Shown here piece by piece: positions 1 to 7,702 of a stretch of 14,892 nt of DNA. Below the pieces are notes generated by a model, which was given only the letters and a program-made list of their open reading frames with translations, ran no database searches and was not told the DNA's origin. A program made the position numbers and the translations under genes. Source of the stretch: JBDIAR01 sp039812545 (GTDB lineage: Bacteria; Actinomycetota; Actinomycetes; Actinomycetales; Dermatophilaceae); NCBI GenBank assembly GCA_039812545.1, contig JBDIAR010000083.1, positions 1-14,892 on the forward strand, written 5' to 3'. Position 1 is the stretch's first letter. Every line of letters starts with the position of its first letter.

Positions 1-114
1 ACGCCCGCCACGCCGACCACGCCCGCCACCCCCAGCACTGCGGTGACGACCCCGGCGCACAGCACGCCCGCGAAACCGCCCGCCCCCACCGCCACCGTCA
101 AGGCCACCCGATGA
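1..114 (+). CDS. 3' end of upstream gene, probably the PP2C-type Ser/Thr phosphatase PstP (partial)
   Basis: An open frame enters from the left edge and stops at the TGA at 112-114, overlapping the rodA start codon as ATGA. The visible 37 residues are almost entirely Thr, Pro and Ala, ending T-V-K-A-T-R. They form a low-complexity tail with no recognisable domain. In actinobacteria the gene directly upstream of rodA in this cluster is normally pstP, the phosphatase that reverses PknA/PknB phosphorylation. A Pro/Thr-rich C-terminus would fit its extracellular part. The identity therefore rests on position and not on sequence; only the open frame and the coupled stop are directly seen. Confidence 0.55.
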   Translation, partial: TPATPTTPATPSTAVTTPAHSTPAKPPAPTATVKATR

Positions 115-1490
115 TCACGACCGTCAAGGCCGTCGCCCCGCCCACCCGGCGGGGGGTCGAACTCGCGCTGCTCGTGTTCGCCGCCGCCATCGTCATCGGC
201 GCCTATGTCAACGTCGATGTCGCCCTGCACGGCCAGGTCCCGCAGAACCTGGCCACCCTGGCCGGCGGGTTCATCGCGCTCGTCCTGATCGTCCACCTCG
301 TCGTGCGGTGGAAAGCCCCGTATGCCGACCCGGTCCTGCTGCCCATCGCCACCTTGCTCAACGGGCTGGGTCTGGTGATGATCCACCGACTCGACCTGGC
401 CAACAAGGAGACCGACGCCTTCCGGCAACTCATCTGGACCGGGCTCGGGGTGCTGCTGGCGATCGTCGTCCTGCTCGTGCTGTCCGACCATCGGGTGCTG
501 CGGCGGTACACCTTCACCGCGATGTTCGTCGGGCTTTTCCTGCTGCTCATGCCGCTGCTGCCGGGCATCGGCCGCGCCGAACTGGGCTCGCGGATCTGGA
601 TCCGGTTGGGACCGATGTCCTTCCAGCCCGGCGAGTTCGCCAAGCTCGCGCTCGCCGTCTACTTCGCCGGCTACCTGGTCAACACCCGCGACGTGTTGTC
701 CCTCGCCGGGCGCCACGTTCTGGGGTTCCCGTTCCCGCGGGCCCGCGACCTCGGCCCGATCCTGATCGCCTGGCTGCTGTCTCTGGCCGTCCTCGTCTTC
801 GAAAAGGACCTCGGCTCGGCGCTGCTCTTCTTCGGGCTCTTCGTCGCGATGCTGTACGTCGCGACCGAGCGGGTGTCCTGGGTGGTCATCGGCCTGAGCC
901 TGTTCGCCGGGGGCGGGTATGTCGCGTGGCGGCTCTTCCCGCACGTCCAGACCCGCGTGGACCTGTGGCTCAACACCTTCGCCGAACCGGGCAACCAGCT
1001 CGCCAAGGGCGTCATGGGGATGGGGGCCGGCGGGCTCTTCGGCACCGGGCTCGGGGAGGGCCGACCCTGGATCACCCCGCTTCCGGCCAGCGACTACATC
1101 TTCCCGAGCCTGGCCGAAGAACTCGGCCTGTTCGGTGCCTCCGCGATCCTGGTGCTCTACCTGCTCTTCGCCGAACGCGGCATACGGACCGCCATCGGAG
1201 TCCGCGACAACTTCGGCAAACTGCTGGCCGTCGGCCTGTCCTTCACCCTGGCATTGCAGTGCTTCATCGTCCTCGGCGGCGTGCTGAGGATCATCCCGCT
1301 GACCGGACTGACCACGCCGTTCATGTCGCTCGGCGGTTCGGCCTTGCTGGCCAACTGGGCGCTGCTGGCCATCCTCATGCGGATCTCCGACCAGGCCCGC
1401 CGCCCGATCCCGGAGGCCCGGCCGCTGCCGCCCACGAGCAGTCCGGTCGACCCGGCGGACTCGCCCACCGAGGTGGTGAGCCTGCGATGA
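111..1490 (+). CDS. rodA: SEDS-family peptidoglycan glycosyltransferase RodA (FtsW/RodA/SpoVE)
   Basis: This is a 459-residue polytopic membrane protein that polymerises lipid II into glycan strands, working with the class B PBP encoded next. SEDS signatures are clear. GSRIWIRLG near residue 159 is followed by the FQPGEFAKL segment. E-K-D-L-G-S-A lies at about 231-237. A-S-D-Y-I-F-P at about 326-332 is followed by LAEELG, and D328 aligns with the aspartate proposed as catalytic in RodA. The segment GLTTPFMSLGGSALLANW near the C-terminus is also typical. The ATG overlaps the upstream stop (ATGA), and the stop overlaps the pbpA ATG in the same way, so translation is probably coupled. The short N-terminal tail and the Pro-rich C-terminal tail are cytoplasmic by family topology. 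RodA is preferred over FtsW because of the pbpA-pknA-pknB context. Confidence 0.95.
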   Translation: MITTVKAVAPPTRRGVELALLVFAAAIVIGAYVNVDVALHGQVPQNLATLAGGFIALVLIVHLVVRWKAPYADPVLLPIATLLNGLGLVMIHRLDLANKETDAFRQLIWTGLGVLLAIVVLLVLSDHRVLRRYTFTAMFVGLFLLLMPLLPGIGRAELGSRIWIRLGPMSFQPGEFAKLALAVYFAGYLVNTRDVLSLAGRHVLGFPFPRARDLGPILIAWLLSLAVLVFEKDLGSALLFFGLFVAMLYVATERVSWVVIGLSLFAGGGYVAWRLFPHVQTRVDLWLNTFAEPGNQLAKGVMGMGAGGLFGTGLGEGRPWITPLPASDYIFPSLAEELGLFGASAILVLYLLFAERGIRTAIGVRDNFGKLLAVGLSFTLALQCFIVLGGVLRIIPLTGLTTPFMSLGGSALLANWALLAILMRISDQARRPIPEARPLPPTSSPVDPADSPTEVVSLR

Positions 1491-2947
1491 ACGCACCCGT
1501 CCGCCGCCTCGGTCTGCTCGTCACCGTGCTGTTCCTGGCCCTGCTCACCGGCCTGACGTCCATTCAGTACTTCCAGGCCAAGTCGCTGGCCGCCATGCCC
1601 GGCAACCAGCGCACCCTGCTGGAGAACTACGGCCGCGAGCGCGGTCAGATCCTGGTCGGCGGGACCGCCGTCGCGGTGTCCAAGCCGACGACCGACTCCT
1701 TCGCCTGGATCCGCCAGTACCCCCAGCCGCTGCTGTACTCCCACCTGACCGGCTACTACTCGTACATCTACGGGGCCGGCGGCGGACTGGAGGGCGCCAG
1801 CGACGACTTCCTGTCCGGCACCGCCGACCAGCTGTTCGTCCGCCGGGTCACCGACCTGATCACCGGCCGCAAGCTCGTCGGCGCCTCCCTGTCGCTCACC
1901 ATCAACGCCAAGGCCCAGGCCGCGGCCGATCGAGCCCTTGGCAACCGCAAGGGCGCGGTCGTGGCACTCAACCCCAAGACCGGCGCCGTCCTCGCCCTGG
2001 TCAGCCACCCCCAGTACGACCCCAACCAGCTGGCCGGCCATGACCTGAAGGCCGTCGAGGCATACTGGAAATCGCTGGAGGCCGACCCCAACCGTGCCTC
2101 GACGAACCGGGCCATCGCCGGCAACCTCTACCCGCCCGGCTCGACCTTCAAGGTGGTCACCGCCGCCGCCGCGCTCAGCGCCGGCATCGTCACCGACCCC
2201 GGCTCCGAGGTCCCGGGCCCGGCCAGCCTCGACCTGCCGTTGACCACCGTCAACCTGCCCACCGAGAACGGCCAACCCTGTGGGCCGAACGACAAGACGA
2301 CCCTCGTGCATGCCCTGGAGATCTCCTGCAACACGGCATTCGGAGCTCTGGGTATGCAGTTGGGCGGGGACAAGCTGCGCGAACAGGCCGCGAAGTTCGG
2401 GTTCGGCGACACGCTGCGGATCCCTATGCGAGTGACCCCGAGCACCGTCCCCGCCGAACTCAACGCCCCGCAGACCGCCCAGTCCGCGATCGGGCAGTAC
2501 GAGGTCAAGGTCACCCCCCTGCAGGTCGCGATGATCGCCGCGGCGGTGGCCAACAAGGGCGTCGTGATGACCCCCTACCTCGTCGAAGAGGTCCGTTCCG
2601 CCAACCTCGACGTCATCGAACGCGCCTCCCCGCAGCAACTGAGCCAGGCCGTCAGCCCCGACGTCGCCGCCAAGCTCTCCGAGATGATGGTCTCGGTGGT
2701 CGACAACGGCAGCGGCCGGCGGGCCCAGATGGCCGGGATCAAGGTCGGCGGCAAGACGGGTACCGCCCAATGGGACAAGACGCAGGCCCCGCACGCCTGG
2801 TTCATGTCCTTCGCCCCGGCCGACGACGCGAAGGTCGCCGTCGCCGTCATCGTCGAGGGCGGCGGCGTGCGCGGCAACGAAACCGGTGGCGCGGCGCTGG
2901 CGGCCCCCATCGCCAAGGCCGTCATGGAAGCGGTGATCTCGTCATGA
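1487..2947 (+). CDS. pbpA: Class B penicillin-binding protein PbpA (peptidoglycan D,D-transpeptidase)
   Basis: This 486-residue transpeptidase cross-links the strands made by the preceding SEDS protein. The start is the ATG overlapping the rodA stop, because a membrane anchor (RRLGLLVTVLFLALLTGL) follows at once; open frame further upstream is a shadow of rodA. Penicillin-binding motifs are complete: S-T-F-K with nucleophile S219 and K222, S-C-N at 280-282, and K-T-G-T at 423-426. The N-terminal pedestal region contains the conserved ENYGRERGQI and YPQPLLYSHLTGYYS stretches typical of actinobacterial PbpA. Length matches the family (about 490 residues). In mycobacteria PbpA is a PknB substrate, which agrees with the operon. 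The end overlaps the pknA ATG by 4 bp. Confidence 0.95.
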   Translation: MNAPVRRLGLLVTVLFLALLTGLTSIQYFQAKSLAAMPGNQRTLLENYGRERGQILVGGTAVAVSKPTTDSFAWIRQYPQPLLYSHLTGYYSYIYGAGGGLEGASDDFLSGTADQLFVRRVTDLITGRKLVGASLSLTINAKAQAAADRALGNRKGAVVALNPKTGAVLALVSHPQYDPNQLAGHDLKAVEAYWKSLEADPNRASTNRAIAGNLYPPGSTFKVVTAAAALSAGIVTDPGSEVPGPASLDLPLTTVNLPTENGQPCGPNDKTTLVHALEISCNTAFGALGMQLGGDKLREQAAKFGFGDTLRIPMRVTPSTVPAELNAPQTAQSAIGQYEVKVTPLQVAMIAAAVANKGVVMTPYLVEEVRSANLDVIERASPQQLSQAVSPDVAAKLSEMMVSVVDNGSGRRAQMAGIKVGGKTGTAQWDKTQAPHAWFMSFAPADDAKVAVAVIVEGGGVRGNETGGAALAAPIAKAVMEAVISS

Positions 2948-4374
2948 TCCTCGAACCCGGCAGCGTCCTCGGCGGCCGATACCACCTGACCCGGCGGATC
3001 GCCGCCGGCGGGATGGGCGATGTCTGGCTCGGCCTGGACGAGATCCTCGGCCGCCAGGTCGCGGTCAAGGTGCTGCGGGCCAGCTCCGACGACCAGACCT
3101 TCGTGGGCCGGTTCCGCGACGAGGCCCGGCACGCCGCCTCGCTGTCGCACCCCAATATCGCCACCGTCTTCGACTACGGCGAACAGGACGGCACCCCGTT
3201 CCTCGTCATGGAGTACGTCGCCGGCCAGCCCTTGTCGGCGCTCATCGACAAGGGCCCGATCCCCGCCGAACGAGCCCGTTCGGTCCTGCGCCAGACCGCC
3301 GCCGCGCTGGCCGGCGCACACGCGGCCGGCGTCATCCACCGCGACATCAAACCCGCCAACATCCTCATCGGCCCGACCGGGGTCGTGAAGATCACCGATT
3401 TCGGGATCGCCCGGGCGATGGACTCGGCCACCCACACCCGCACCGGCGAAGTCGTCGGCACGCCCCACTACCTCTCCCCGGAGCAGGCCGTCGGGGATCG
3501 CGCCACCGCCGCCAGCGACCTGTATGCCTTGGGGGTCGTCGGGCACGAAATGCTGACCGGACAGAAGCTCTTCGACGCGCCCTCCCCCGTCGCGGTCGCC
3601 CTCGCCCAGGTCAACCAGGCCCCGCCACCGTTGCCGGGCAGCGTTCCGGCCGACCTGCGCAACCTCGTCCTCGACCTGCTGGCCAAGGACCCGTCCCGGC
3701 GGCCGGCCAGCGCGGCCGCCGTCGCCGGGCTGCTCGGCGCACCGGCCGCCCAGTTGCCGCCGCCCTCCCCGGACGTCGCGCCACCGTCCGGGCCGTCCGC
3801 GTGGGCTCAGGCCGGCCAGGCCGCGGGTTCCGCTGGTTCCGCGGGTTCGGCTGGGTCGGGGACGACGGCCGGTATGCCGGGGTCCACCGCCGTTTTCGGC
3901 GGTCACACCGCGACCCTGCCGGTCACGACGCCGGCCGGCTCACCGTCGGCGACCCCCGGTCCGGCCCGTCCGCGCGGCGTGCGGATCGTGCCGCCCAAGG
4001 CCCGCCGCCGTGGCGCCATCCTCACCCCCGTGCTGGCCGCCCTCGTCGTGGTCGCCGCGATCTTCGCGGTCATCCGGATCAGCGGCTCCTGGCCGGGAAC
4101 CGCCCCGATCAACCCCACCCGAACCCCGGCCACCCGCACCTCCACGCCCGCGGCCGGCTCCGGGTCCACGACGGTCACCATCGACAAGGCGACCTATGTC
4201 GGCAAGACCCTGGAACAGGCCATCGCCGCCCGAGCCGGGACGGGCCTGACCGGACGGTACCGATACGAATACGTGCCCGGGACACAGCCGAAGGACACCG
4301 TCATCGACGTCTCCCCCATCGGCTCCGTCCCGGCGGACACCACGATCACCTTCAAGGTCTCCATGGGGAGCTGA
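2944..4374 (+). CDS. pknA: Membrane Ser/Thr protein kinase PknA with a C-terminal PASTA-like domain
   Basis: This 476-residue kinase of the Hanks (PknB) type phosphorylates cell-wall and division proteins. The glycine loop IAAGGMGDVW, ATP-binding K42, catalytic loop H-R-D (D134, with K136 and N139), D-F-G at 152-154 and GTPHYLSPEQ in the activation segment are all intact. A Pro/Ala/Ser linker includes a (GSA)n run encoded at 3823-3860. One membrane helix sits at about 358-378. The outer part, about 411-474, reads as a single PASTA domain, beginning T-Y-V-G-K and ending in the T-I-T-F-K-V strand. Classical mycobacterial PknA lacks a PASTA domain, so this is a lineage difference. The start is the ATG overlapping the pbpA stop; the longer open frame upstream is a shadow of pbpA. 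Confidence 0.93.
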   Translation: MILEPGSVLGGRYHLTRRIAAGGMGDVWLGLDEILGRQVAVKVLRASSDDQTFVGRFRDEARHAASLSHPNIATVFDYGEQDGTPFLVMEYVAGQPLSALIDKGPIPAERARSVLRQTAAALAGAHAAGVIHRDIKPANILIGPTGVVKITDFGIARAMDSATHTRTGEVVGTPHYLSPEQAVGDRATAASDLYALGVVGHEMLTGQKLFDAPSPVAVALAQVNQAPPPLPGSVPADLRNLVLDLLAKDPSRRPASAAAVAGLLGAPAAQLPPPSPDVAPPSGPSAWAQAGQAAGSAGSAGSAGSGTTAGMPGSTAVFGGHTATLPVTTPAGSPSATPGPARPRGVRIVPPKARRRGAILTPVLAALVVVAAIFAVIRISGSWPGTAPINPTRTPATRTSTPAAGSGSTTVTIDKATYVGKTLEQAIAARAGTGLTGRYRYEYVPGTQPKDTVIDVSPIGSVPADTTITFKVSMGS

Positions 4375-4388
4375 CCGCGGGCCGTGAC

Positions 4389-4448
4389 CAGACCGGCATA
4401 CGCAGACCGGCATACGAACGAGACCGGGACAAAAGAACCGGCATACGA
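4389..4448 (+). repeat. Tandem repeats carrying GGCATAC in the pknA-pknB spacer
   Basis: Two identical 14-bp units, CAGACCGGCATACG, lie head to tail at 4389-4402 and 4403-4416. A degenerate unit beginning AGACCGGGAC follows at 4421, and a further ACCGGCATACGA is at 4437-4448. Three of the four carry the heptamer GGCATAC in the same orientation. They fill most of the 109-nt gap between the pknA stop and the pknB ribosome-binding site. They could be an operator array for an internal pknB promoter, or clustered copies of the genome-wide heptamer. I see no convincing -35/-10 pair. Confidence 0.85.
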
Positions 4449-4483
4449 GCAACACCGAAACGAGCAGGACGACAAGGACAGGG

Positions 4484-6379
4484 ATGATCGACACACCGAA
4501 GGTGCTCGGGGGGCGCTACGAGGTGGGGGCCCTCCTCGGGCGCGGCGGCATGGCCGAAGTGCACCGCGGGTACGACACGCGCCTCTCCCGTCAGGTGGCG
4601 GTCAAGCTGCTGCGCCTCGACCTGGCCCGCGACCAGGCGCTGCTCACCCGGTTCCGGCGTGAGGCGCAGGCGGCGGCGGGGCTGAGCCACCGGGACATCG
4701 TCGCCGTCTACGACTCCGGCGAGAACACCGTGATCGACGCGGGCGGTGCCGAGGTGCCGCTGCCGTACATCGTCATGGAACTCGTCGAGGGCCAGACCCT
4801 GCGGGAGAAGCTCAACGACCACGGCAAGCTCGAACCCGGCGAGGCGGCCCGGGTGACGATGGCCGTGCTGGACGCACTGGCATACAGCCACAGCAAGGGG
4901 ATCATCCACCGCGACATCAAGCCGGCCAATGTCATGGTGACCAAGGACGGCCAGGTCAAGGTGATGGACTTCGGCATCGCTCGGGCGCTGGCCGACGGGG
5001 CGGCGACGATGACCCAGACGTCGGCCGTCATGGGGACCGCCCAGTACCTCTCGCCGGAGCAGGCGCAGGGTATGCCGGTGGACGCCCGGTCCGATCTGTA
5101 CTCCGCGGGCTGCATGCTCTTCGAGTTGCTCACCGGGCGGCCGCCGTTCGTCGGTGATTCGCCGGTGTCGATCGCGTACCAGCACGTCGGGGAGCCGATC
5201 CCGTTGCCGAGCCGGTTCAATCCGCTCGTGCCGCCGGCGCTGGACACGGTGGTGTCGCGGGCGCTGGTCAAGGACCGCGACGGGCGCTACCAGAGTGCGG
5301 CCGAGTTCCGCGCCGACCTGGCCGCAGCCCGGGAGGGCCGGGCGCTGGGGCCGGCGCCCGCCGCCGCGGCCGCGGCCGTCGCCACTGAGGTGACTCCCGT
5401 GGCCGCCGCCACGGCCGTCGTGCCCACCGTCCCGGCTCCCGCCGGACCGCCGCCGGTCGTCACCGGGCCGCTGCCCGTGCCGGTGTATGCCGACCCTGAG
5501 CCCGAGCGGCGCCGTCGCGGTGGCCTGTGGGCGCTGCTCATCGCGCTGCTGCTGCTGGCCGGCGCCGGGATCGGCTACCTGGCGATGTCCGGCAAGAACG
5601 ACACCCCGCCGCCGGTGACCAAAGCGGCCGTCCCGCAGCTCGTCCCCCTGACCCGGGCCGCCGCGGAGAAGGCGCTGACCGACAAGGGCCTCAAGCTGGA
5701 GGTGGCCGAGCAGGTCTTCGACGACGCCGCGCCGGTGGACACGGTGATGAAACAGGACCCGGGGGCCGGCGCCGAGGTCGCGACCGGCAGTTCGGTGCGA
5801 GTCACCTTGTCCCGCGGACCGTCGATGACCCAACTGCCGGACCTGCGCGGCAAGACCAAGGACCAGGCCGTCCAGGCGCTCAAGGACGCCGGCTTCACCC
5901 AGCCGCCGACCTTCGGCCCGCCGGTCGACCAGCCCAAGGTCGACAAGGACAAGGTCGTCACCCAGAATCCGCCCGCGGGTTCGGTCAAGGCGAGCAGCGT
6001 CGTCACCCTGGTCCTCGCCACCGGCAACGTCAAGGTCGGCAACTACGTCGGCAAGAACATCGCGGTCGTCTACATCGCGCTCGAGCAACTGGGGCTGGGC
6101 GTCAAGGCCGTCTACGTGGACTCCGACAAGGAGCCCGGGACCGTTCTCGAACAGGACAGGAAAGACCTCGCCGTCCCCAACGGGTCCACGATCACCTTCA
6201 AGGTGGCCCAGCGACCGAATCCCACAGTCACGAGTGTCACCACCGTCTACACCACTCCGTCGAACACCTCGACGACCACGACCACGACCGGTGGGACCAC
6301 CACGACCACCCCGCCGCCCCCGGGGGCCCAGGGGGGGATCCCCACGCCGGCCGGCACGGATCCGCCGCGCCTGCCCTGA
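4484..6379 (+). CDS. pknB: PASTA-domain Ser/Thr protein kinase PknB
   Basis: This 631-residue membrane kinase senses muropeptides or lipid II outside and phosphorylates division and envelope proteins inside. It has the glycine loop LGRGGMAEVH, K41, H-R-D with D144, D-F-G at 162-164, an activation loop with Thr (ATMTQTSAVMGTAQYLSPEQ), and a membrane helix at about 346-368. Three PASTA domains follow, at about 381-449, 451-515 and 517-582. Mycobacterial PknB has four. The tail after the last PASTA is a Thr-rich run followed by Pro/Gly, probably an extracellular low-complexity stalk. The ATG is preceded by AAGGA at 4474-4478, a good Shine-Dalgarno site. Unlike the preceding genes it is not coupled by overlap; a 109-nt spacer with repeats precedes it. 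Confidence 0.95.
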   Translation: MIDTPKVLGGRYEVGALLGRGGMAEVHRGYDTRLSRQVAVKLLRLDLARDQALLTRFRREAQAAAGLSHRDIVAVYDSGENTVIDAGGAEVPLPYIVMELVEGQTLREKLNDHGKLEPGEAARVTMAVLDALAYSHSKGIIHRDIKPANVMVTKDGQVKVMDFGIARALADGAATMTQTSAVMGTAQYLSPEQAQGMPVDARSDLYSAGCMLFELLTGRPPFVGDSPVSIAYQHVGEPIPLPSRFNPLVPPALDTVVSRALVKDRDGRYQSAAEFRADLAAAREGRALGPAPAAAAAAVATEVTPVAAATAVVPTVPAPAGPPPVVTGPLPVPVYADPEPERRRRGGLWALLIALLLLAGAGIGYLAMSGKNDTPPPVTKAAVPQLVPLTRAAAEKALTDKGLKLEVAEQVFDDAAPVDTVMKQDPGAGAEVATGSSVRVTLSRGPSMTQLPDLRGKTKDQAVQALKDAGFTQPPTFGPPVDQPKVDKDKVVTQNPPAGSVKASSVVTLVLATGNVKVGNYVGKNIAVVYIALEQLGLGVKAVYVDSDKEPGTVLEQDRKDLAVPNGSTITFKVAQRPNPTVTSVTTVYTTPSNTSTTTTTTGGTTTTTPPPPGAQGGIPTPAGTDPPRLP

Positions 6380-6413
6380 GTGAGAGTCGTCAGCCGACGG
6401 TGGCGCGTGGGCC

Positions 6414-7064
6414 TCAGCCGGCCGCGTGCACGAGGGGCGACAACCCGGCCGCCCGCTGCGGAGCCCCGGCGTCGCCGCACAGCGCGAGCCAGTTGCCGAG
6501 GATGCGGTGTCCGCCGACCGTGAGCACCGACTCCGGGTGGAACTGGACGCCGTGCAACGGCAGGCTGGTATGCCGCACCGCCATGACGATGCCGGAGGCG
6601 GTGTACCCGTTCGCGACGAGTTCGTCCGGGAGGGTGGCCGGGTCGATCGCGAGGGAGTGATACCGGGTCGCCTGGAACGGGTCGGCCAACCCCTCGAGCA
6701 CCCCGCTGCCGTCGTGGCGCACCATCGAGGTCTTGCCGTGCAGGAGCTCCGGCGCCCGACCCACGCGCGCGCCGAAGACCACGCCGAGCGCCTGGTGCCC
6801 CAGGCATACCCCGAGCATCGGCTGGGCGCGCTCGGCGCACGCCTCGATCATCGCCGGCGACACCCCCGCCTCCTCGGGCGTGCCCGGGCCGGGGGAGATC
6901 AACACCCCGTCGTATGCCGCCCCCTCTTGCGGCGTGACGGCGTCATTGCGCCGGACATCGCAGTGCGCGCCGAGCTGTTCGAGGTAGCCGACGATCGTGT
7001 AGACGAACGAGTCGTAGTTGTCGACGACGAGGATCCGCGGCGGGCTGCTCGACATGGCCGCCAT
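6414..7064 (-). CDS. trpG: Class I glutamine amidotransferase, anthranilate/aminodeoxychorismate synthase component II
   Basis: This 216-residue glutaminase subunit supplies ammonia to a chorismate-using partner (TrpE for tryptophan or PabB for folate). The catalytic triad is visible: C87 in G-V-C-L-G-H-Q, and H176 and E178 in F-H-P-E-S. The N-terminal ILVVDNYDSF and oxyanion I-S-P-G-P-G segments are canonical. The ATG at 7064 is chosen because GAAGGAG lies 14 nt upstream and the homologous core begins soon after; an ATG at 7055 is equally possible. A GTG at 7112 in the same frame has no ribosome site. No component I gene is in the window. The same gene sits beside pknB in mycobacteria, where it is called trpG, so the partner cannot be decided from here. 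It converges on pknB. Confidence 0.92.
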   Translation of the reverse strand: MAAMSSSPPRILVVDNYDSFVYTIVGYLEQLGAHCDVRRNDAVTPQEGAAYDGVLISPGPGTPEEAGVSPAMIEACAERAQPMLGVCLGHQALGVVFGARVGRAPELLHGKTSMVRHDGSGVLEGLADPFQATRYHSLAIDPATLPDELVANGYTASGIVMAVRHTSLPLHGVQFHPESVLTVGGHRILGNWLALCGDAGAPQRAAGLSPLVHAAG

Positions 7065-7118
7065 TCTGCCAGCCGCCGCTCCTTCGATTCGGCGGAGCGA
7101 CGAGTTGCCCACGGGCGG

Positions 7119-7379
7119 TCAGCGGTAGACGTCAGCTCTGTGCTCAATCGCCGTGATCGTGATCCGAGCCTCCCCGATGCGGTAGATGATCCGGTAGTCG
7201 CCACGGCGCGCCGAGTGCAGCCCCTCGAGTTCGAATCGCAAGGCCTTGCCGACGCGTCTGGGGTTCTCGCTGAGCGTGCCGTAGATGAACTCAACGACGG
7301 CCGTCGCGACCTTCTCGGGGACATGGCCCAAGGATCGCCTGGCGGCGCGCGTCCAGGCGATCTCGCGGGCCTGGCTCAT
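7119..7379 (-). CDS. relE: RelE-family type II toxin (mRNA interferase)
   Basis: This 86-residue basic protein has the RelE/ParE fold signature. The core R-R-G-D-Y-R-I-I-Y-R-I at 58-68 and the C-terminal H-R-A-D-V-Y-R at 80-86 strongly resemble mycobacterial RelE toxins, which cleave ribosome-bound mRNA. R81 and Y85 lie where catalytic residues occur in the family. It begins with an ATG that overlaps the antitoxin stop by 4 bp and has no separate ribosome site, so its translation should depend on the antitoxin. It ends 54 nt before the trpG start on the same strand. It seems intact. Toxicity and target are inferred from the family. Confidence 0.92.
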   Translation of the reverse strand: MSQAREIAWTRAARRSLGHVPEKVATAVVEFIYGTLSENPRRVGKALRFELEGLHSARRGDYRIIYRIGEARITITAIEHRADVYR

Positions 7380-7657
7380 GGTCGCAGGGCCGCGAGCAGT
7401 TCGTCCTTGGCGAGGACTTCGACCTCGTCGTTCGTGAGTTGGTCAAGGCTCTCGCGGATCTGCGCGAGCAGCTTCGGGCGGCCCATGATGTCGAGCGTTT
7501 CCTCAAGCGAGTCCAGATCCTCGGTGCTGATCACCACGACGGCGGACCGGCCGTGCTTGGTTATCGTCACGCGGCCGTGCTCGCGCTCGACGTGGTCGAC
7601 GACCTCGGACAGGCGGTTCTTGACGTCCCTCAGCGACATGGCAGACTCGATCGACAT
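7376..7657 (-). CDS. relB: RelB/YefM-type antitoxin (Phd/YefM fold)
   Basis: This protein of about 93 residues neutralises the RelE toxin downstream and should repress its own promoter. The N-terminal DNA-binding part (SLRDVKNRLSEVVDHVEREH), then V-T-I-T-K-H-G-R-S-A-V-V-V-I-S and L-D-S-L-E-E-T-L, is the typical Phd/YefM layout and closely resembles M. tuberculosis RelB. The C-terminal acidic helix would bind the toxin. I choose the ATG at 7657 because a TACACT -10 element lies 7 nt upstream, implying a leaderless message. A GTG at 7675 and an ATG at 7639 are in the same frame. The homologous core begins at about the 7639 start, so that shorter form is a real alternative. Confidence 0.9.
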   Translation of the reverse strand: MSIESAMSLRDVKNRLSEVVDHVEREHGRVTITKHGRSAVVVISTEDLDSLEETLDIMGRPKLLAQIRESLDQLTNDEVEVLAKDELLAALRP

Positions 7658-7673
7658 GGCTACAAGTGTAGCC
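7658..7673 (-). promoter_or_regulatory. Inverted repeat and -10 element immediately before relB (probable autoregulatory operator)
   Basis: Perfect 7-bp arms, GGCTACA and TGTAGCC, separated by 2 bp, abut the relB ATG. On the minus strand they contain TACACT (7670-7665), which fits the actinobacterial -10 pattern TANNNT, with 7 nt to the ATG. Phd/YefM antitoxins bind short palindromes overlapping their own promoters, and the E. coli YefM operator has a TGTACA core. A repressor bound here would cover both the -10 element and the start codon. I saw no clear -35 hexamer. Confidence 0.6.
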
Positions 7674-7702
7674 ACACCCGCCCTCCCCGGCGAGCGGTCG
7701 CG

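Noticed and set aside
1157..2794. Long minus-strand open frame opposite pbpA, and similar long frames opposite pknA, pknB and purU
   Set aside because: These are GC-skew shadows of well-supported genes, with no domains and low-complexity composition.
3823..3860. Gly-Ser-Ala codon repeats in the PknA linker as a phase-variable tract
   Set aside because: The units are imperfect at the DNA level and multiples of three, so slippage would only change linker length.
6380..6413. Terminator between pknB and trpG
   Set aside because: I found no convincing stem-loop or T-run in the 34-nt convergent gap.
7065..7112. GTG at 7112 as the trpG start
   Set aside because: No Shine-Dalgarno site precedes it, and the added residues are not like the family's N-terminus.
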